The notes beneath the pieces are model-generated. The model saw only the letters and a program-made list of their open reading frames with translations, ran no database searches and was not told the DNA's origin. From the NCBI RefSeq assembly GCF_902779965.1, contig NZ_CACZDK010000006.1:62001-126000 (forward strand): a stretch of 64,000 nt of DNA, in the 5' to 3' direction. Position 1 is the stretch's first letter; each line of letters begins with the position of its first letter. A program made the translations under genes and the position numbers. This document shows positions 40,932 to 49,893 of the stretch, piece after piece. Source of the stretch: Fibrobacter succinogenes. GTDB taxonomy: Bacteria > Fibrobacterota > Fibrobacteria > Fibrobacterales > Fibrobacteraceae.

Positions 40932-43319
40932 ATGGATTTTTCTGCGATTATTGCCGAAGAGCTGAATCTTGAAGTGTGGCGCGTCTCTAAGGCGCTCGAA
41001 CTTATGGACCAGGGGGGCACGATCCCCTTTATCGCCCGTTACCGCAAGGACCAGACGGGTACTTTGAACGAAATTGAACTCCGCGACATCAGCCACCGTC
41101 GCGACTACCTCCAGGAACTTGTGGACCGCAAGGAAACGATCCTCAAGAGCATCGAGGAACAAGGCAAGCTCACGCCGGAACTCAAGGCTCAGATTGAAGC
41201 TTGCAAGGACAAGACTCTTCTCGAAGATATTTACGCTCCGTTCAAGCCGAAGAAGCGTACTCGTGCAACGATTGCAAAGGAACTTGGTTTGGAACCGCTT
41301 GCCCGCCTCATGTGGGCCCAGGAAAATACGGGCAACACGGCCGAAGAAATCGCCCGCATTTATTTGTCCGAAGAAAAGGGCCTCGCCGATCCGCGTGCTG
41401 CACTCAAGGGTGCTGCTGACATCCTCGCCGAAGAAGTTGCAGACAACGCAGAATTCCGCCAGTACCTCCGCAACAAGGTCGAAAAGACTGGCGTCATGGT
41501 TTCCAAGGTCAAGAAGGATTTCGAAAAGCAGGAAACGAAGTTCAAGGACTACTACGACTTTAGCGAACCGGTCTCGAAGATTCCGAGCCATCGTATGCTC
41601 GCTCTCCGCCGTGGTGAAAAGGAAAAGGTGCTCCGCCTCTCCATCGAGGTCCCGAACGAAGAAATGGTCGGTTACCTCCAGAATCAGGTTATCAAGGGCG
41701 ACTCTGTCTGGAAGCCGTATCTCGAAGACATGTGCAAGGACGCTTGGGAACGTTTGCTCCAGCCGAGCATGGAAAGCGAAGTGCGCCTCCTCCTCAAGGA
41801 TGCTGCTGAAGAAGAAGCTTTCAAGGTATTCTCCAAGAACCTCCAGGACGTTTTGCTTGCCGCTCCGGCAGGCCACAAGGCTGTGCTCGCCCTCGACCCG
41901 GGTTTCCGTACGGGCTGCAAGGTGGCTGTGCTCGACAAGAACGGCAAGTTTATGGATCATGGCATCATCAAGCCGCATGAACCGTGGAACGACAAGGCCG
42001 GTGCCGCTGTTTATCTGATGAGCCTCATCGACAAGTATCAGATTGACCTCATCGCAATTGGTAACGGTACGGCAAGCCGCGAAACGGACGCTTTCTGTGG
42101 CGAAATGGCTCTCAAGTTCAAGGGCAAGGTTCCGCCTCGCGTCATCGTCTCCGAAGCTGGTGCATCTGTCTATAGCGCAAGCATGATTGCTATTGCCGAA
42201 TTCCCGAAGGAAGATGTTACTACACGTGGTGCTATTTCCATTGGTCGCCGCTTGCAGGACCCGCTTGCTGAACTTGTGAAGGTTGATCCGCAGTCTATTG
42301 GCGTGGGTCAGTACCAGCACGATGTGAACCAGCGCGAACTCAAGAAGCGCTTGGACGAAGTGGTGGAAAGCTGCGTGAACATGGTCGGTGTCGATGTGAA
42401 CAGCGCTTCTGCTCCGCTCCTCTCTCACGTGGCAGGCCTCAGCAACACGCTTTCTGAAGCTATCGTGAAGTACCGCGAAGAAAACGGCGCTTATGCAAGC
42501 CGCGAAGACTTGAAGAAGGTGAAGGGCTTTGGCCCGAAGGCTTTCGAACAAGCTGCAGGCTTTATGCGCATTCCGGGTGCTGAAAACCCGTTGGACGATT
42601 CCGCCGTGCATCCTGAAAACTACGCCCTCGTCGAAAAGATGGCTGAAAAGGTTGGCGTTCCGGTCAAGGAAATGGTCGGCAATGCGGACGCTGTGAAGGG
42701 CATCAAGCTTGATGAATTCCTCTCCGACGAAGTCGGTCGTGCTACTTTGGAAGATATCCTCAAGGAACTCCAGAAGCCGAGCCGCGACCCGCGTAAGGAA
42801 TTCCGTTATGCAAAGTTCGATGACCGCATCAAGACCATCAACGACCTCGTGACGGGAAGCTGGATGGAAGGTGTCGTGACCAACGTTGCTAACTTCGGTG
42901 CTTTCGTGGACATCGGCGTGCATCAGGACGGTCTCGTTCACATTTCTGAAATCAGCGACAAGTATGTGACGGACGCTAAGGACGTGCTTACGGTCGGTGA
43001 CGTGGTGAAGGTTCGCGTGGTTGCAGTCGATGCTAACCAGAAGCGCATCAGCCTTTCCATGAAGCAGGAACAGACGGACGGTGTCGCCGGTGCTGGCGTG
43101 AGCGGTCCTCGCGGTCAGCGCGTGGGTGGTCCGCGTGGCGTTGGTCATCGTGATGGTGGTGCTCGCCCGCAGGGTGGCATCCAGGGTCATGCGACGATTG
43201 CCGACCTTAAGAACAAGATTGCGGGCAAGGAACGCCCGGGTTTTGCTCAGAAGAAGCCGCAGGCCGCCCAGCCCGCCAAACTCAACTCCCTCCTCAAGAA
43301 CCTGAAAAAAGGCTTCTAA
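40932..43319 (+). CDS. tex: Transcription accessory protein Tex (S1 RNA-binding)
   Basis: A 795-residue nucleic-acid-binding protein acting in transcription and stress responses. Order: N-terminal helical region (MDFSAIIAEELNLEVWRVSKALELMDQGGTIPFIARYRKD), a YqgF/RNase H-like domain (VLALDPGFRTGCKVAVLD), helix-hairpin-helix motifs (LKKVKGFGPKAFEQAAGFMRIP), then an S1 domain (SWMEGVVTNVANFGAFVDIGVHQDGLVHISEISD) and a Gly/Arg-rich tail. Codon use is strongly GC-ending and biased, unlike the AT-rich operon upstream, which suggests high expression. A very long antisense frame overlaps it but is a composition artefact. Confidence 0.96.
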   Translation: MDFSAIIAEELNLEVWRVSKALELMDQGGTIPFIARYRKDQTGTLNEIELRDISHRRDYLQELVDRKETILKSIEEQGKLTPELKAQIEACKDKTLLEDIYAPFKPKKRTRATIAKELGLEPLARLMWAQENTGNTAEEIARIYLSEEKGLADPRAALKGAADILAEEVADNAEFRQYLRNKVEKTGVMVSKVKKDFEKQETKFKDYYDFSEPVSKIPSHRMLALRRGEKEKVLRLSIEVPNEEMVGYLQNQVIKGDSVWKPYLEDMCKDAWERLLQPSMESEVRLLLKDAAEEEAFKVFSKNLQDVLLAAPAGHKAVLALDPGFRTGCKVAVLDKNGKFMDHGIIKPHEPWNDKAGAAVYLMSLIDKYQIDLIAIGNGTASRETDAFCGEMALKFKGKVPPRVIVSEAGASVYSASMIAIAEFPKEDVTTRGAISIGRRLQDPLAELVKVDPQSIGVGQYQHDVNQRELKKRLDEVVESCVNMVGVDVNSASAPLLSHVAGLSNTLSEAIVKYREENGAYASREDLKKVKGFGPKAFEQAAGFMRIPGAENPLDDSAVHPENYALVEKMAEKVGVPVKEMVGNADAVKGIKLDEFLSDEVGRATLEDILKELQKPSRDPRKEFRYAKFDDRIKTINDLVTGSWMEGVVTNVANFGAFVDIGVHQDGLVHISEISDKYVTDAKDVLTVGDVVKVRVVAVDANQKRISLSMKQEQTDGVAGAGVSGPRGQRVGGPRGVGHRDGGARPQGGIQGHATIADLKNKIAGKERPGFAQKKPQAAQPAKLNSLLKNLKKGF

Positions 43320-43692
43320 GATTTGATTGCGACGGCAAGCTTGCTTGCCGGCATAAGCAAATCGCCGGGCATTGCGCTCCATAGGAGCGCAAAGGCTTCT
43401 AGCCGAGAGTCCATCCGTCATCCTGACGCCGAAGGCGGAAGACTACTTAGAAGGCGAGTGTTGCGACCATGCTTGCATGGGCATAACCGAGCCGAAGAGT
43501 TGGGGCTTGCCCCATCTAGTTAAATCAAAACTTTACTGGATTCTTCGCCATAAATGACTCAGAATGACGATTCAAAACAAACAAAAACAGCACTCGATAG
43601 AATCGAGTGCTGTTTTTGTGTTAAGTCTCACAAGATAAGCAAAGCTTCGTTACATCGCGAAATTTGCGACAACTTTGCCTAAATGCTCGAAA
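43320..43692. other. 373-bp gap between tex and the ferredoxin gene
   Basis: Contains short hairpin words (GGCAAGCTTGCTTGCC, GCCGAAGGCGG, GGGGCTTGCCCC) in the style of the other intergenic mosaics, then one strong bidirectional terminator. No gene is supported. Confidence 0.6.
43582..43618. terminator. Bidirectional terminator between tex and the ferredoxin gene
   Basis: A 17-bp stem centred on AG loop bases, with CACTCGAT/ATCGAGTG at the core and A/T runs at both ends, serving the convergent tex and ferredoxin genes. Confidence 0.9.
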
Positions 43693-43890
43693 TTACGAGA
43701 ACTTGATAACGCCAGCCGGGCAGCTTTCAGCTGCGTCCTTGATTTCGTTTTCGTAAGCAGAGAAGTCTACGCCTTCCTTAACGACCATCTTTTCCGGAAC
43801 GGAGAAGACAGCGTCGCAAGTTGCTTCGCAAGCGCCGCAGGAGACGCATTCGTCGCTAGATTCATCGAGCCAAACTTTTGTAATTGCCAT
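43693..43890 (-). CDS. Ferredoxin, 4Fe-4S
   Basis: A 65-residue electron carrier with one [4Fe-4S] cluster: C-V-S-C-G-A-C-E-A-T-C gives the first three Cys plus an extra one, and AESCPAG supplies the fourth ligand. A long upstream in-frame extension is rejected because MAITKVWLDESSDEC is the family N-terminus and an AGAGGT ribosome site lies 6 nt before it. Acidic, as expected for a low-potential ferredoxin. It shares a terminator with tex. Confidence 0.93.
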   Translation of the reverse strand: MAITKVWLDESSDECVSCGACEATCDAVFSVPEKMVVKEGVDFSAYENEIKDAAESCPAGVIKFS

Positions 43891-43979
43891 AAAATACCTC
43901 TTATATTGGTTAGGTTTTCCCAAAAGATATAAAAAAATTACGCTTGCAGGGTGAAAAAAGTAAAGGAAAATGGAAAAAA

Positions 43980-44060
43980 ATGGGGCTTGGCCATTAGTCA
44001 ATGGTCAATAGTCATTAGCAATAACCAACAACTAATAACTAGTATCTCCTAACTCCTAAC
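43980..44060. repeat. Low-complexity intergenic repeats (TAGTCAATGG/ACTAATAACTAG type)
   Basis: Degenerate words such as ATTAGTCAATGGTCAATAGTC and AACTAATAACTAGTATC, related to those at 12421-12555. Confidence 0.65.
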
Positions 44061-44091
44061 CAACAACATGTTTTTATATATTCTCATTCAA

Positions 44092-44721
44092 ATGCGTAAA
44101 TTTGTCTGCCTTATAATCCTATTTTGCTCGTTCTCTTTTGCTTCACCTTCTGGTGGGTGGTCAGGCTGGATGCGTGATTTGGTCTCGTCAGAGGGGACTA
44201 TTTTGCCGCTCAGTTTTAGTATCAATAAAGACGATTATAATTTGGGGTTGTGGGGCGGCGTAAAAATTGCCGACGGATTGTATTTGAATGGTCAGTCGTT
44301 TAATTTTCATTTGGTTAATGACACTAAAGATTCTGTCACAAGAATTGGTGCTGCCTTTCTCTTGCATACGATTGCTATACCGATTGCGATCTATGATTTC
44401 TTTGATCCATCTAGTCATGAACTCCGTGTATATTATGCTATGGCGGCGCTATTAAATCCCACATTGGAATTCTATGTCGTGCGTGAATATGTCCCTATTT
44501 CGGTCGGAATCGGTTATAATACAGATTGGTTTGCTTTTAAGCCTAATCAGAAATTTTATTTCCGTGTGCATGGTGATGTAAACATCGAAATTCCTTTTTT
44601 TGTTAGAGTGACGGCTTCTTATTCCTATTCGTTTTTGGACACCTACGATTTGAAAAAAGGTTTCAGGCTTTATTTTGGAGTTGCCTTGTTCCATTTTCCT
44701 GTGTCAAAGCGTTGGTGGTAG
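44092..44721 (+). CDS. Secreted or outer-membrane protein of unknown function
   Basis: A 209-residue protein with an N-terminal signal peptide (MRKFVCLIILFCSFSFA, cleavage near FASPSGG). The mature part alternates short strands rich in Tyr, Phe, Gly and Asn (KFYFRVHGDVNIEIPFFVRVTASYSY) and ends FHFPVSKRWW, suggesting a small beta-barrel or lipocalin-like envelope protein. No family recognised. The inner ATG is preferred over an in-frame ATG 24 nt earlier because it begins a normal signal peptide. Confidence 0.6.
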   Translation: MRKFVCLIILFCSFSFASPSGGWSGWMRDLVSSEGTILPLSFSINKDDYNLGLWGGVKIADGLYLNGQSFNFHLVNDTKDSVTRIGAAFLLHTIAIPIAIYDFFDPSSHELRVYYAMAALLNPTLEFYVVREYVPISVGIGYNTDWFAFKPNQKFYFRVHGDVNIEIPFFVRVTASYSYSFLDTYDLKKGFRLYFGVALFHFPVSKRWW

Positions 44722-44863
44722 AAATCATAGAAAATACAGAATAATCTCTACCCACTACCTACTGCCTTTTGCCAACTATTTTTAAATTTGGTTCAAGTTT
44801 TTCGGGCTAATCCGGGCAATGGTGCTCGCCTTTCGCCTGAAAATTATGAGGACATCGTTAACG

Positions 44864-45655
44864 ATGAAAAAAGTGGTTGTAAAAATTGGTGGCAGCTTGG
44901 CAATCGACGAAGCCAAGTTGGCCGATTTTGTGGCGGCAGTCAGCAAGCTTCCGGCTATGGGCTGCCAAGTGGCCGTGGTGCACGGCGGTGGCAAGGATAT
45001 CAACGAGAATATTTCCTTGCTCCGAGAACAACCCACCTTTATCGACGGTCTCCGAGTCACGACACCTTCTATCATGAAGATGGTCGAAATGACGCTCTCG
45101 GGGCACGTCAACAAGAAGCTCGTGCGAATGCTCCTCGAAAACAATTGCAGCGCCGTCGGTCTGAGCGGCGTAGATGCCAAGTTGTTTGAAGTTGTCAAGA
45201 AACAGGGCAAGGTGGATCTTGGTCTCGTGGGTGAAGTCAAAAAAGTCAATCCGAAAATCGTGGAAACGCTCTGGTCTGCTGGTTTTGTGCCCGTGGTGAG
45301 CCCGATTTCGATTGGTCCTGACGAAAACGGCAAGGCTGTGAGCTGGAACGTGAATGCCGATACGGCTGCAAGCGAACTGGCTGTGGCGCTCCATGCTGAC
45401 CAGTTCGTGCTGGTGAGCGACGTCCCGGGCGTGATGGACGATACCAAGACCGTCATTCCTGAATTGAGCGAGGCTGCTGCCGAAAAACTCATCGAGTCTG
45501 GCGTCATCAGTGGCGGCATGATCCCGAAGGTCCGCGAAAGCTTCAAGAGCATTGAACGCGGCCTCAAGAGCATTCACATTGTCGGCTGGAAGGATGCCGA
45601 ACACTTTGTAAAACAAATTAATGGAGAACTGAACTATGGCACAATCCTTGGCTAA
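44864..45655 (+). CDS. argB: Acetylglutamate kinase ArgB
   Basis: Phosphorylates N-acetylglutamate in arginine synthesis. The start is taken at MKKVVVKIGGSLAID because the amino acid kinase family begins with K-[LIV]-G-G; in-frame Met codons upstream add nothing. Landmarks are VAVVHGGGKDIN, LRVTTPSIMKMVEMTLSGHVNKKLV, GLSGVDAKLFE, NADTAASELAVALHADQFVLVSDVPGVM and SGGMIPKVRESF. 263 residues, typical. It overlaps argD by about 20 nt, so they form one operon. argC, argJ and argF are not present here. Confidence 0.94.
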   Translation: MKKVVVKIGGSLAIDEAKLADFVAAVSKLPAMGCQVAVVHGGGKDINENISLLREQPTFIDGLRVTTPSIMKMVEMTLSGHVNKKLVRMLLENNCSAVGLSGVDAKLFEVVKKQGKVDLGLVGEVKKVNPKIVETLWSAGFVPVVSPISIGPDENGKAVSWNVNADTAASELAVALHADQFVLVSDVPGVMDDTKTVIPELSEAAAEKLIESGVISGGMIPKVRESFKSIERGLKSIHIVGWKDAEHFVKQINGELNYGTILG

Positions 45656-46847
45656 TTCGATTTTTGAAGAAGACAAGCAGTATATCGCACCGCTTTATGG
45701 CAAGGCCAATATTGAATTTGTCCGTGGCGAAGGTTCTTACTTGTTCGACAAGAACGGCAAGAAGTATCTTGACTTTGTCGCTGGCATCGCTGTGAACGCT
45801 CTCGGCCACCAGAACGCAGCTATCAAGAAGGCTGTCGAAGAACAGATGGACAGCTTCTTCCACATTTCGAACCTTTATCCGAACTTCCCGCAGGTGAACC
45901 TCGCTAAGGCTCTACTCGCTGCAACGGGTTTCGACAAGGCATTCTTCTGCAACTCCGGTACCGAAGCTAACGAAGGTTGCATCAAGTTTGCACGTAAGTA
46001 TTTCGATCGCAAGGGTGAAAAGAACCGCCAGAAGATCGTGACGTTCATCAACAGCTTCCACGGTCGTACGTTTGCAGCCCTTTCTGCAACGGGTCAGCCG
46101 GCTATCCGCGAAGGCTTCGGCTCCATGCCGGGTGACTTTGTTCACGTTCCTTGGAACGATGTGGCTGCCCTCAAGGCCGAAGTCAACAACGACACTTGCG
46201 CCATCATGCTCGAATCTCTCGCTGCCGAAGGTGGCGTGATGACCGTTTCCGATGAAATGGTCGCTGCCATCAACAGCTTGAAGAAAGAATTCGGCTGCCT
46301 CGTGATTGTCGACGAAGTCCAGGCAGGTATGGGCCGTCTCGGCACATTCCTTGGCCTCCAGAAGCATGGCATTGATGCTGACCTCGTATCGCTTGCCAAG
46401 GCTCTTGGCGGCGGTCTCCCGCTCGGTGCAGTGCTCCTCCGCCAGAAGGTTGCTGACCAGCTCAAGGCAGGCGATCATGGCACAACGTTTGGTGGCAACC
46501 CGGTTGCTTGCGCAGTGGGTCTCGCTGTTGTGAACCAGATTGCAAAGCCGGAATTCCTCGCCAATGTCGAAGCTCGCTCAGCTCAGCTCAAGGCTGGCCT
46601 CGAAGCTATCGCCGCAAAGTTCCCGGCAGTGAAGAGCGTGCGTGGTGAAGGCCTTATTCTCGGCCTCGCTCTCGACGAATCTCTCCCGGTCGGCAACGTG
46701 ATTGCAGCCGCCCGCGACGAAGGCATGATGGTCCTCAGCGCTAAGGGCAACGTGCTCCGTTTGCTCCCGCCGCTGAACGTCTCCGCTGCTGAATGCGATG
46801 AAGCGCTTGCAAAGCTTGGCGCGGCTTTTGCTGCGGCAACGAAGTAA
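45636..46847 (+). CDS. argD: Acetylornithine aminotransferase ArgD
   Basis: PLP-dependent class III aminotransferase converting N-acetylglutamate semialdehyde to N-acetylornithine. Landmarks in 403 residues: YLDFVAGIAVNALGHQN, FFCNSGTEANEGCIK, FINSFHGRTFAALSATGQP, LVIVDEVQAGMGRLG, then SLAKALGGGLPLGAVL with the Schiff-base Lys, and GDHGTTFGGNPVACA. It overlaps argB. Codon use is biased as in tex, suggesting high expression. Confidence 0.94.
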   Translation: MAQSLANSIFEEDKQYIAPLYGKANIEFVRGEGSYLFDKNGKKYLDFVAGIAVNALGHQNAAIKKAVEEQMDSFFHISNLYPNFPQVNLAKALLAATGFDKAFFCNSGTEANEGCIKFARKYFDRKGEKNRQKIVTFINSFHGRTFAALSATGQPAIREGFGSMPGDFVHVPWNDVAALKAEVNNDTCAIMLESLAAEGGVMTVSDEMVAAINSLKKEFGCLVIVDEVQAGMGRLGTFLGLQKHGIDADLVSLAKALGGGLPLGAVLLRQKVADQLKAGDHGTTFGGNPVACAVGLAVVNQIAKPEFLANVEARSAQLKAGLEAIAAKFPAVKSVRGEGLILGLALDESLPVGNVIAAARDEGMMVLSAKGNVLRLLPPLNVSAAECDEALAKLGAAFAAATK

Positions 46848-46953
46848 ACCGCGCGGCACTTGTCATGCCCGATTGTCATCCTCGAAGCGAAGCGTAGGGG
46901 ATCCATTATTTTTCAAATCGGACATTTGGTGGGCATCGCCGTCTCGAAAAATT

Positions 46954-46987
46954 AAAAAAGACCTGGACTTAGTTCTTGGTCTTTTTT
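46954..46987 (+). terminator. Terminator of argBD
   Basis: AAAAAAGACC / GGTCTTTTTT stem with an imperfect upper stem and a T run, ~107 bp past argD. Its core and downstream sequence resemble the terminator at 48531. Confidence 0.8.
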
Positions 46988-47110
46988 GTATATTCTGCGC
47001 TTTGTCGCTTTTCAAGCACGTTAATTTATGTAGTTTGTACTATGATGAAATCTTGATACTGTTGTAACTATCGATGGTGTAAAAAATACCTATTCCTCGC
47101 CGATTGCTTT

Positions 47111-47272
47111 ATGAATGATGAATACAAGGAATCTTTCCACCTCAATGATTCCTGTGAAATCGGGTGGAACGGAAAATACGCCGAAAAAGAAGACATCCTT
47201 GATTTGCAGGATGCTATGGAAGATAAACAGTTTAAAGAAAAGTTCGCGAAAAAGTGTGAATTTTCTCGATGA
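47111..47272 (+). CDS. Possible 53-residue protein or remnant
   Basis: The frame begins MNDEYKESFHLNDSCE and continues IGWNGKYAEKEDILDLQDAMEDKQFKEKFAK. The composition is protein-like (acidic, helical) but there is no ribosome site, and the frame seems to extend upstream without a start (KKYLFLADCF), as in a truncated gene. Low confidence. Confidence 0.25.
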   Translation: MNDEYKESFHLNDSCEIGWNGKYAEKEDILDLQDAMEDKQFKEKFAKKCEFSR

Positions 47273-47410
47273 ATTTTACCTATTGTAAAATTTTCATAAT
47301 TTTTAAAAATTTTTAGGCCAAACGAGTTTCTAAAACGTGTTAATGTAATGGATAGGGAGCATTTTCTGTCTATGAACCCGACATCATCGGGCGTTTAACA
47401 ACGGAAAAAT

Positions 47411-48520
47411 ATGGAAAACGACAATAATGTAGCTGAAATCCATTGGGGCAAAACAATTAGCGAGGCTAGAACTTATGAGGAGTATAAGGGGGCTGGTGTT
47501 TTTGCTGATCTCCTGACAGATAGAACTTTCAAGAAGGCTTTCAATCCCGACTCGCAGAATAAAGTTTGTTTGATTGCGCTTTTGAATGCTGTGCTTGAAG
47601 GTGAAATCTCATCGCCGATTGTGGATGTTCAGTCTCGTGACAAGGAATTTAACGATGGATCGAATGAAAATCGGACAACGGTTTTTGATTTGTATTGCAT
47701 CGATTCCGCACAGAGACGGTTCATCATCGAAGTTCAAATTTTACCGCAGAAAAACATCGTTAATCGTGCTATTTACTATGCTTCCCAGACGGTTATTGCG
47801 CAGGGCGAACGTGGTCAAAGCTACAAATACGAGTTGAAGCCGGTAGTTACAATCGTATTCATGGAATTTAATGTGTTTGCCGATGACCGCTATATTCGCC
47901 GAGCGAAGCTTCGCGAGGTCAATGGTGCTAGCGTGAGCGATATCCTCTCTTTTGCGTTTGTGGAACTTCCGAAGTTCAATAAGCCTTTGGATCAACTAGA
48001 GACGACGCTAGACAAGGGACTTTACGTGCTGAAGAACATAAAAAACATGACTCATATGCCTAAGCAGTATGCAAATACGGCGTTCGAGCTCTTGTTTCTC
48101 ATGGCGGAATTGGCTAAATTATCAAAAGAGGAACAGAAAATGATCGATGAAGCACAGAAAGCCAAATGGGACGCATACGCTATTCGTGAGTATGCTATTG
48201 AAACTGGGCTAAAAGAAGGTTTGGAAAAGGGGCTCAAACAGGGGCTCAAACAGGGGATTGAACAGGGGATTGAACAGGGGCTCAAACAGGGGATTGAACA
48301 GGGGATTGAAAAGGGGCTCAAACAGGGGATTGAACAGGGACTTAAACAGGGAATCGAACAAGGAATCGAACAGGGTCTTGAAAAAGGTATGGACCAAAAA
48401 GCTCGCGAAATGGCAAGAAGTATGCTTGCTGAAGGTGATTCGGTACAAAAGGTTATACGTATTTCAAAACTTTCTGAATCTGATGTTCTCGCTATTAAGG
48501 CGGACTTAGATAAAGTCTGA
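47411..48520 (+). CDS. Rpn-family PD-(D/E)xK nuclease / putative transposase
   Basis: A 369-residue recombination-promoting nuclease (Rpn/PDDEXK_2) relative. Residues ~20-45 carry the F-x-x-L-L-x-D-R-x-F-K-x-x-F entry motif, then VFDLYC (Asp of the active site) and RFIIEVQI (E-x-Q in place of E-x-K), NRAIYYASQ, and the helical ELPKFNKPLDQLET region. The last ~100 residues hold about 14 G-L/I-x-x repeats (GLKQ, GIEQ), encoded by a 12-bp DNA repeat, then a short helix. Rpn proteins cut DNA and are implicated in horizontal transfer and defence. It stands alone with a terminator. Confidence 0.85.
   Translation: MENDNNVAEIHWGKTISEARTYEEYKGAGVFADLLTDRTFKKAFNPDSQNKVCLIALLNAVLEGEISSPIVDVQSRDKEFNDGSNENRTTVFDLYCIDSAQRRFIIEVQILPQKNIVNRAIYYASQTVIAQGERGQSYKYELKPVVTIVFMEFNVFADDRYIRRAKLREVNGASVSDILSFAFVELPKFNKPLDQLETTLDKGLYVLKNIKNMTHMPKQYANTAFELLFLMAELAKLSKEEQKMIDEAQKAKWDAYAIREYAIETGLKEGLEKGLKQGLKQGIEQGIEQGLKQGIEQGIEKGLKQGIEQGLKQGIEQGIEQGLEKGMDQKAREMARSMLAEGDSVQKVIRISKLSESDVLAIKADLDKV
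48205..48392 (+). repeat. 12-bp tandem repeat tract in the Rpn gene
   Basis: Units of the type GGGCTCAAACAG and GGGATTGAACAG, about 15 copies, each encoding four residues (GLKQ/GIEQ/GLEK). Left copies are nearly identical; right copies have diverged in third positions. Confidence 0.9.
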
Positions 48521-48530
48521 ATTAATTTTT

Positions 48531-48559
48531 AAGACCTGGATTTTGTTCCAGGTCTTTTT
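48531..48559 (+). terminator. Terminator of the Rpn nuclease gene
   Basis: Stem AAGACCTGGA/TCCAGGTCTT (10 bp, 6-nt loop) followed by five T, beginning 10 bp past the stop. Confidence 0.9.
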
Positions 48560-48643
48560 GTATGCTCGGTGCAGCGCCGCTTTCCGCGCACATTCCCTTT
48601 GCATTTGTCTTTCCTACCGACTACTGTTTACTTCTAACTTCAA

Positions 48644-49774
48644 TTATCTCCCTTCTCGGGATGATTTCTTTTGCAAGTACATTTGCTTGTCGGCGGCTGC
48701 AATGACTTCATCTTCGGATTGCATGCCTGTTGTGCGGATGGCAAAGCCGTAGGCGGCGCTTTCTGTAATTCCTTGAACTTGAGTTTGCTTGGAAATCTCT
48801 ATAAATTGCTTCAAAAAAGCTTCGCATTTTGTGTGATTGAACTTGGGTATAATTACTAAAAATTCGTCGCCACCAGTGCGGATGGCTTCGGCATTTTCGG
48901 GAAGAATCTTCTTTAAAATTTCGGCGAAGCTTTGGATGTATTCATCTCCTTTGTTGTGACCATAATTGTCGTTTATTTCCTTGAGGTGGTTCAAGTCAAA
49001 CATCACGTAACTGCACGGGAGCTTGCGCTTCACGTCATCGGGATGCATCACCAGGTAGTTTCTGTTGAAAAGTCCCGTCATGGCATCGTTGAAACTGATT
49101 TTTTCGATCAATTTGTGCGAGGTGTTTTCACTGACCTGCACGCCGACAAAAAGGCAGACTATTACAAAAATCACGCTGACGATATCTATGCGGATACCTT
49201 CGGCAAACGGCGCTGCTGAGCCTGCAATAAAGGGGAGAATGAAGTAAATTGTAAATAAAATAAATGTTTGTAGCCCGAACTGCTTGCGAAAATAGATGAT
49301 GATTCCTGTCATGATGAAGCCCCAGACGCCGGTGGCTAGCCAAGAAACAATGGTCTCGTTTGAGGTCCAGTCGCGGGTAATGTCACCTGTAGAAATGTCT
49401 ACGCCGACGTTCAGTAAAAAGTCGAGGACGCAAAGGGCGTAAATGGTGTAGTGTGTGATTTTGCTGAGTTCGCACTTTCTATTTTCGAGGAACGCGAATA
49501 CGTACTGCGAAAAGTAGTAGATGCATAGCGCGCTCGAAACAAAGCTGACTAAATCGACAATTGCGTAAACTGGGGCCGAAAGTTCTCCATCGCAAAAGTG
49601 GATGATGGCGTACGTGATGATTACGCCGTGGTAGGCGATGATCATGCCTATAAAATTGTATTGAAGCCTGTCGTTTCGCCAATGCCCGACCCAGAGAAGA
49701 ACCAAAATGAGAGACAAGATGGAAAGACTGAACAAGTCGATACAGATATTTATCGCCTGAATAATATCGTCCAT
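48644..49774 (-). CDS. Membrane diguanylate cyclase (GGDEF)
   Basis: Makes cyclic di-GMP from two GTP. Residues 1-210 hold six to seven hydrophobic helices, a 7TM-type sensory module without a recognised ligand motif. Residues ~215-376 are a GGDEF domain: DAMTGLFNRNYL, VMFDLNHLKEINDNYGHNKGDEYIQ, and the signature GGDEF at 301-305 within RTGGDEFLVI. All catalytic residues are kept. No R-x-x-D inhibitory site is obvious just before it. A GGAAGCC site precedes the ATG. No EAL or PilZ gene is adjacent. Confidence 0.9.
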   Translation of the reverse strand: MDDIIQAINICIDLFSLSILSLILVLLWVGHWRNDRLQYNFIGMIIAYHGVIITYAIIHFCDGELSAPVYAIVDLVSFVSSALCIYYFSQYVFAFLENRKCELSKITHYTIYALCVLDFLLNVGVDISTGDITRDWTSNETIVSWLATGVWGFIMTGIIIYFRKQFGLQTFILFTIYFILPFIAGSAAPFAEGIRIDIVSVIFVIVCLFVGVQVSENTSHKLIEKISFNDAMTGLFNRNYLVMHPDDVKRKLPCSYVMFDLNHLKEINDNYGHNKGDEYIQSFAEILKKILPENAEAIRTGGDEFLVIIPKFNHTKCEAFLKQFIEISKQTQVQGITESAAYGFAIRTTGMQSEDEVIAAADKQMYLQKKSSREGR

Positions 49775-49893
49775 GGCTTCCTCTGTTAAAAAATCACTAT
49801 ATCAGTATATAAATATAATCTATGGATATGGAATGTTTTGAATTGAAATTGAATTATTTAAAAAGTGTGATTAGTGTCAGCCTCCAATTTAAA

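Larger units (their letters stand above)
46848..47410. other. 563-bp gap between argD and the Rpn nuclease gene
   Basis: Contains the argD terminator, a GAAGCGAAGC-type hairpin word, a possible 53-residue reading frame (listed separately) and AT-rich DNA with no feature seen in the last ~130 bp. Confidence 0.6.

Noticed and set aside
40869-43421. 850-residue open frame antisense to tex
   Set aside because: It mirrors tex codon bias (GC-ending codons remove antisense stops), has no ribosome site and shows no protein motif; tex on the plus strand has full family support.
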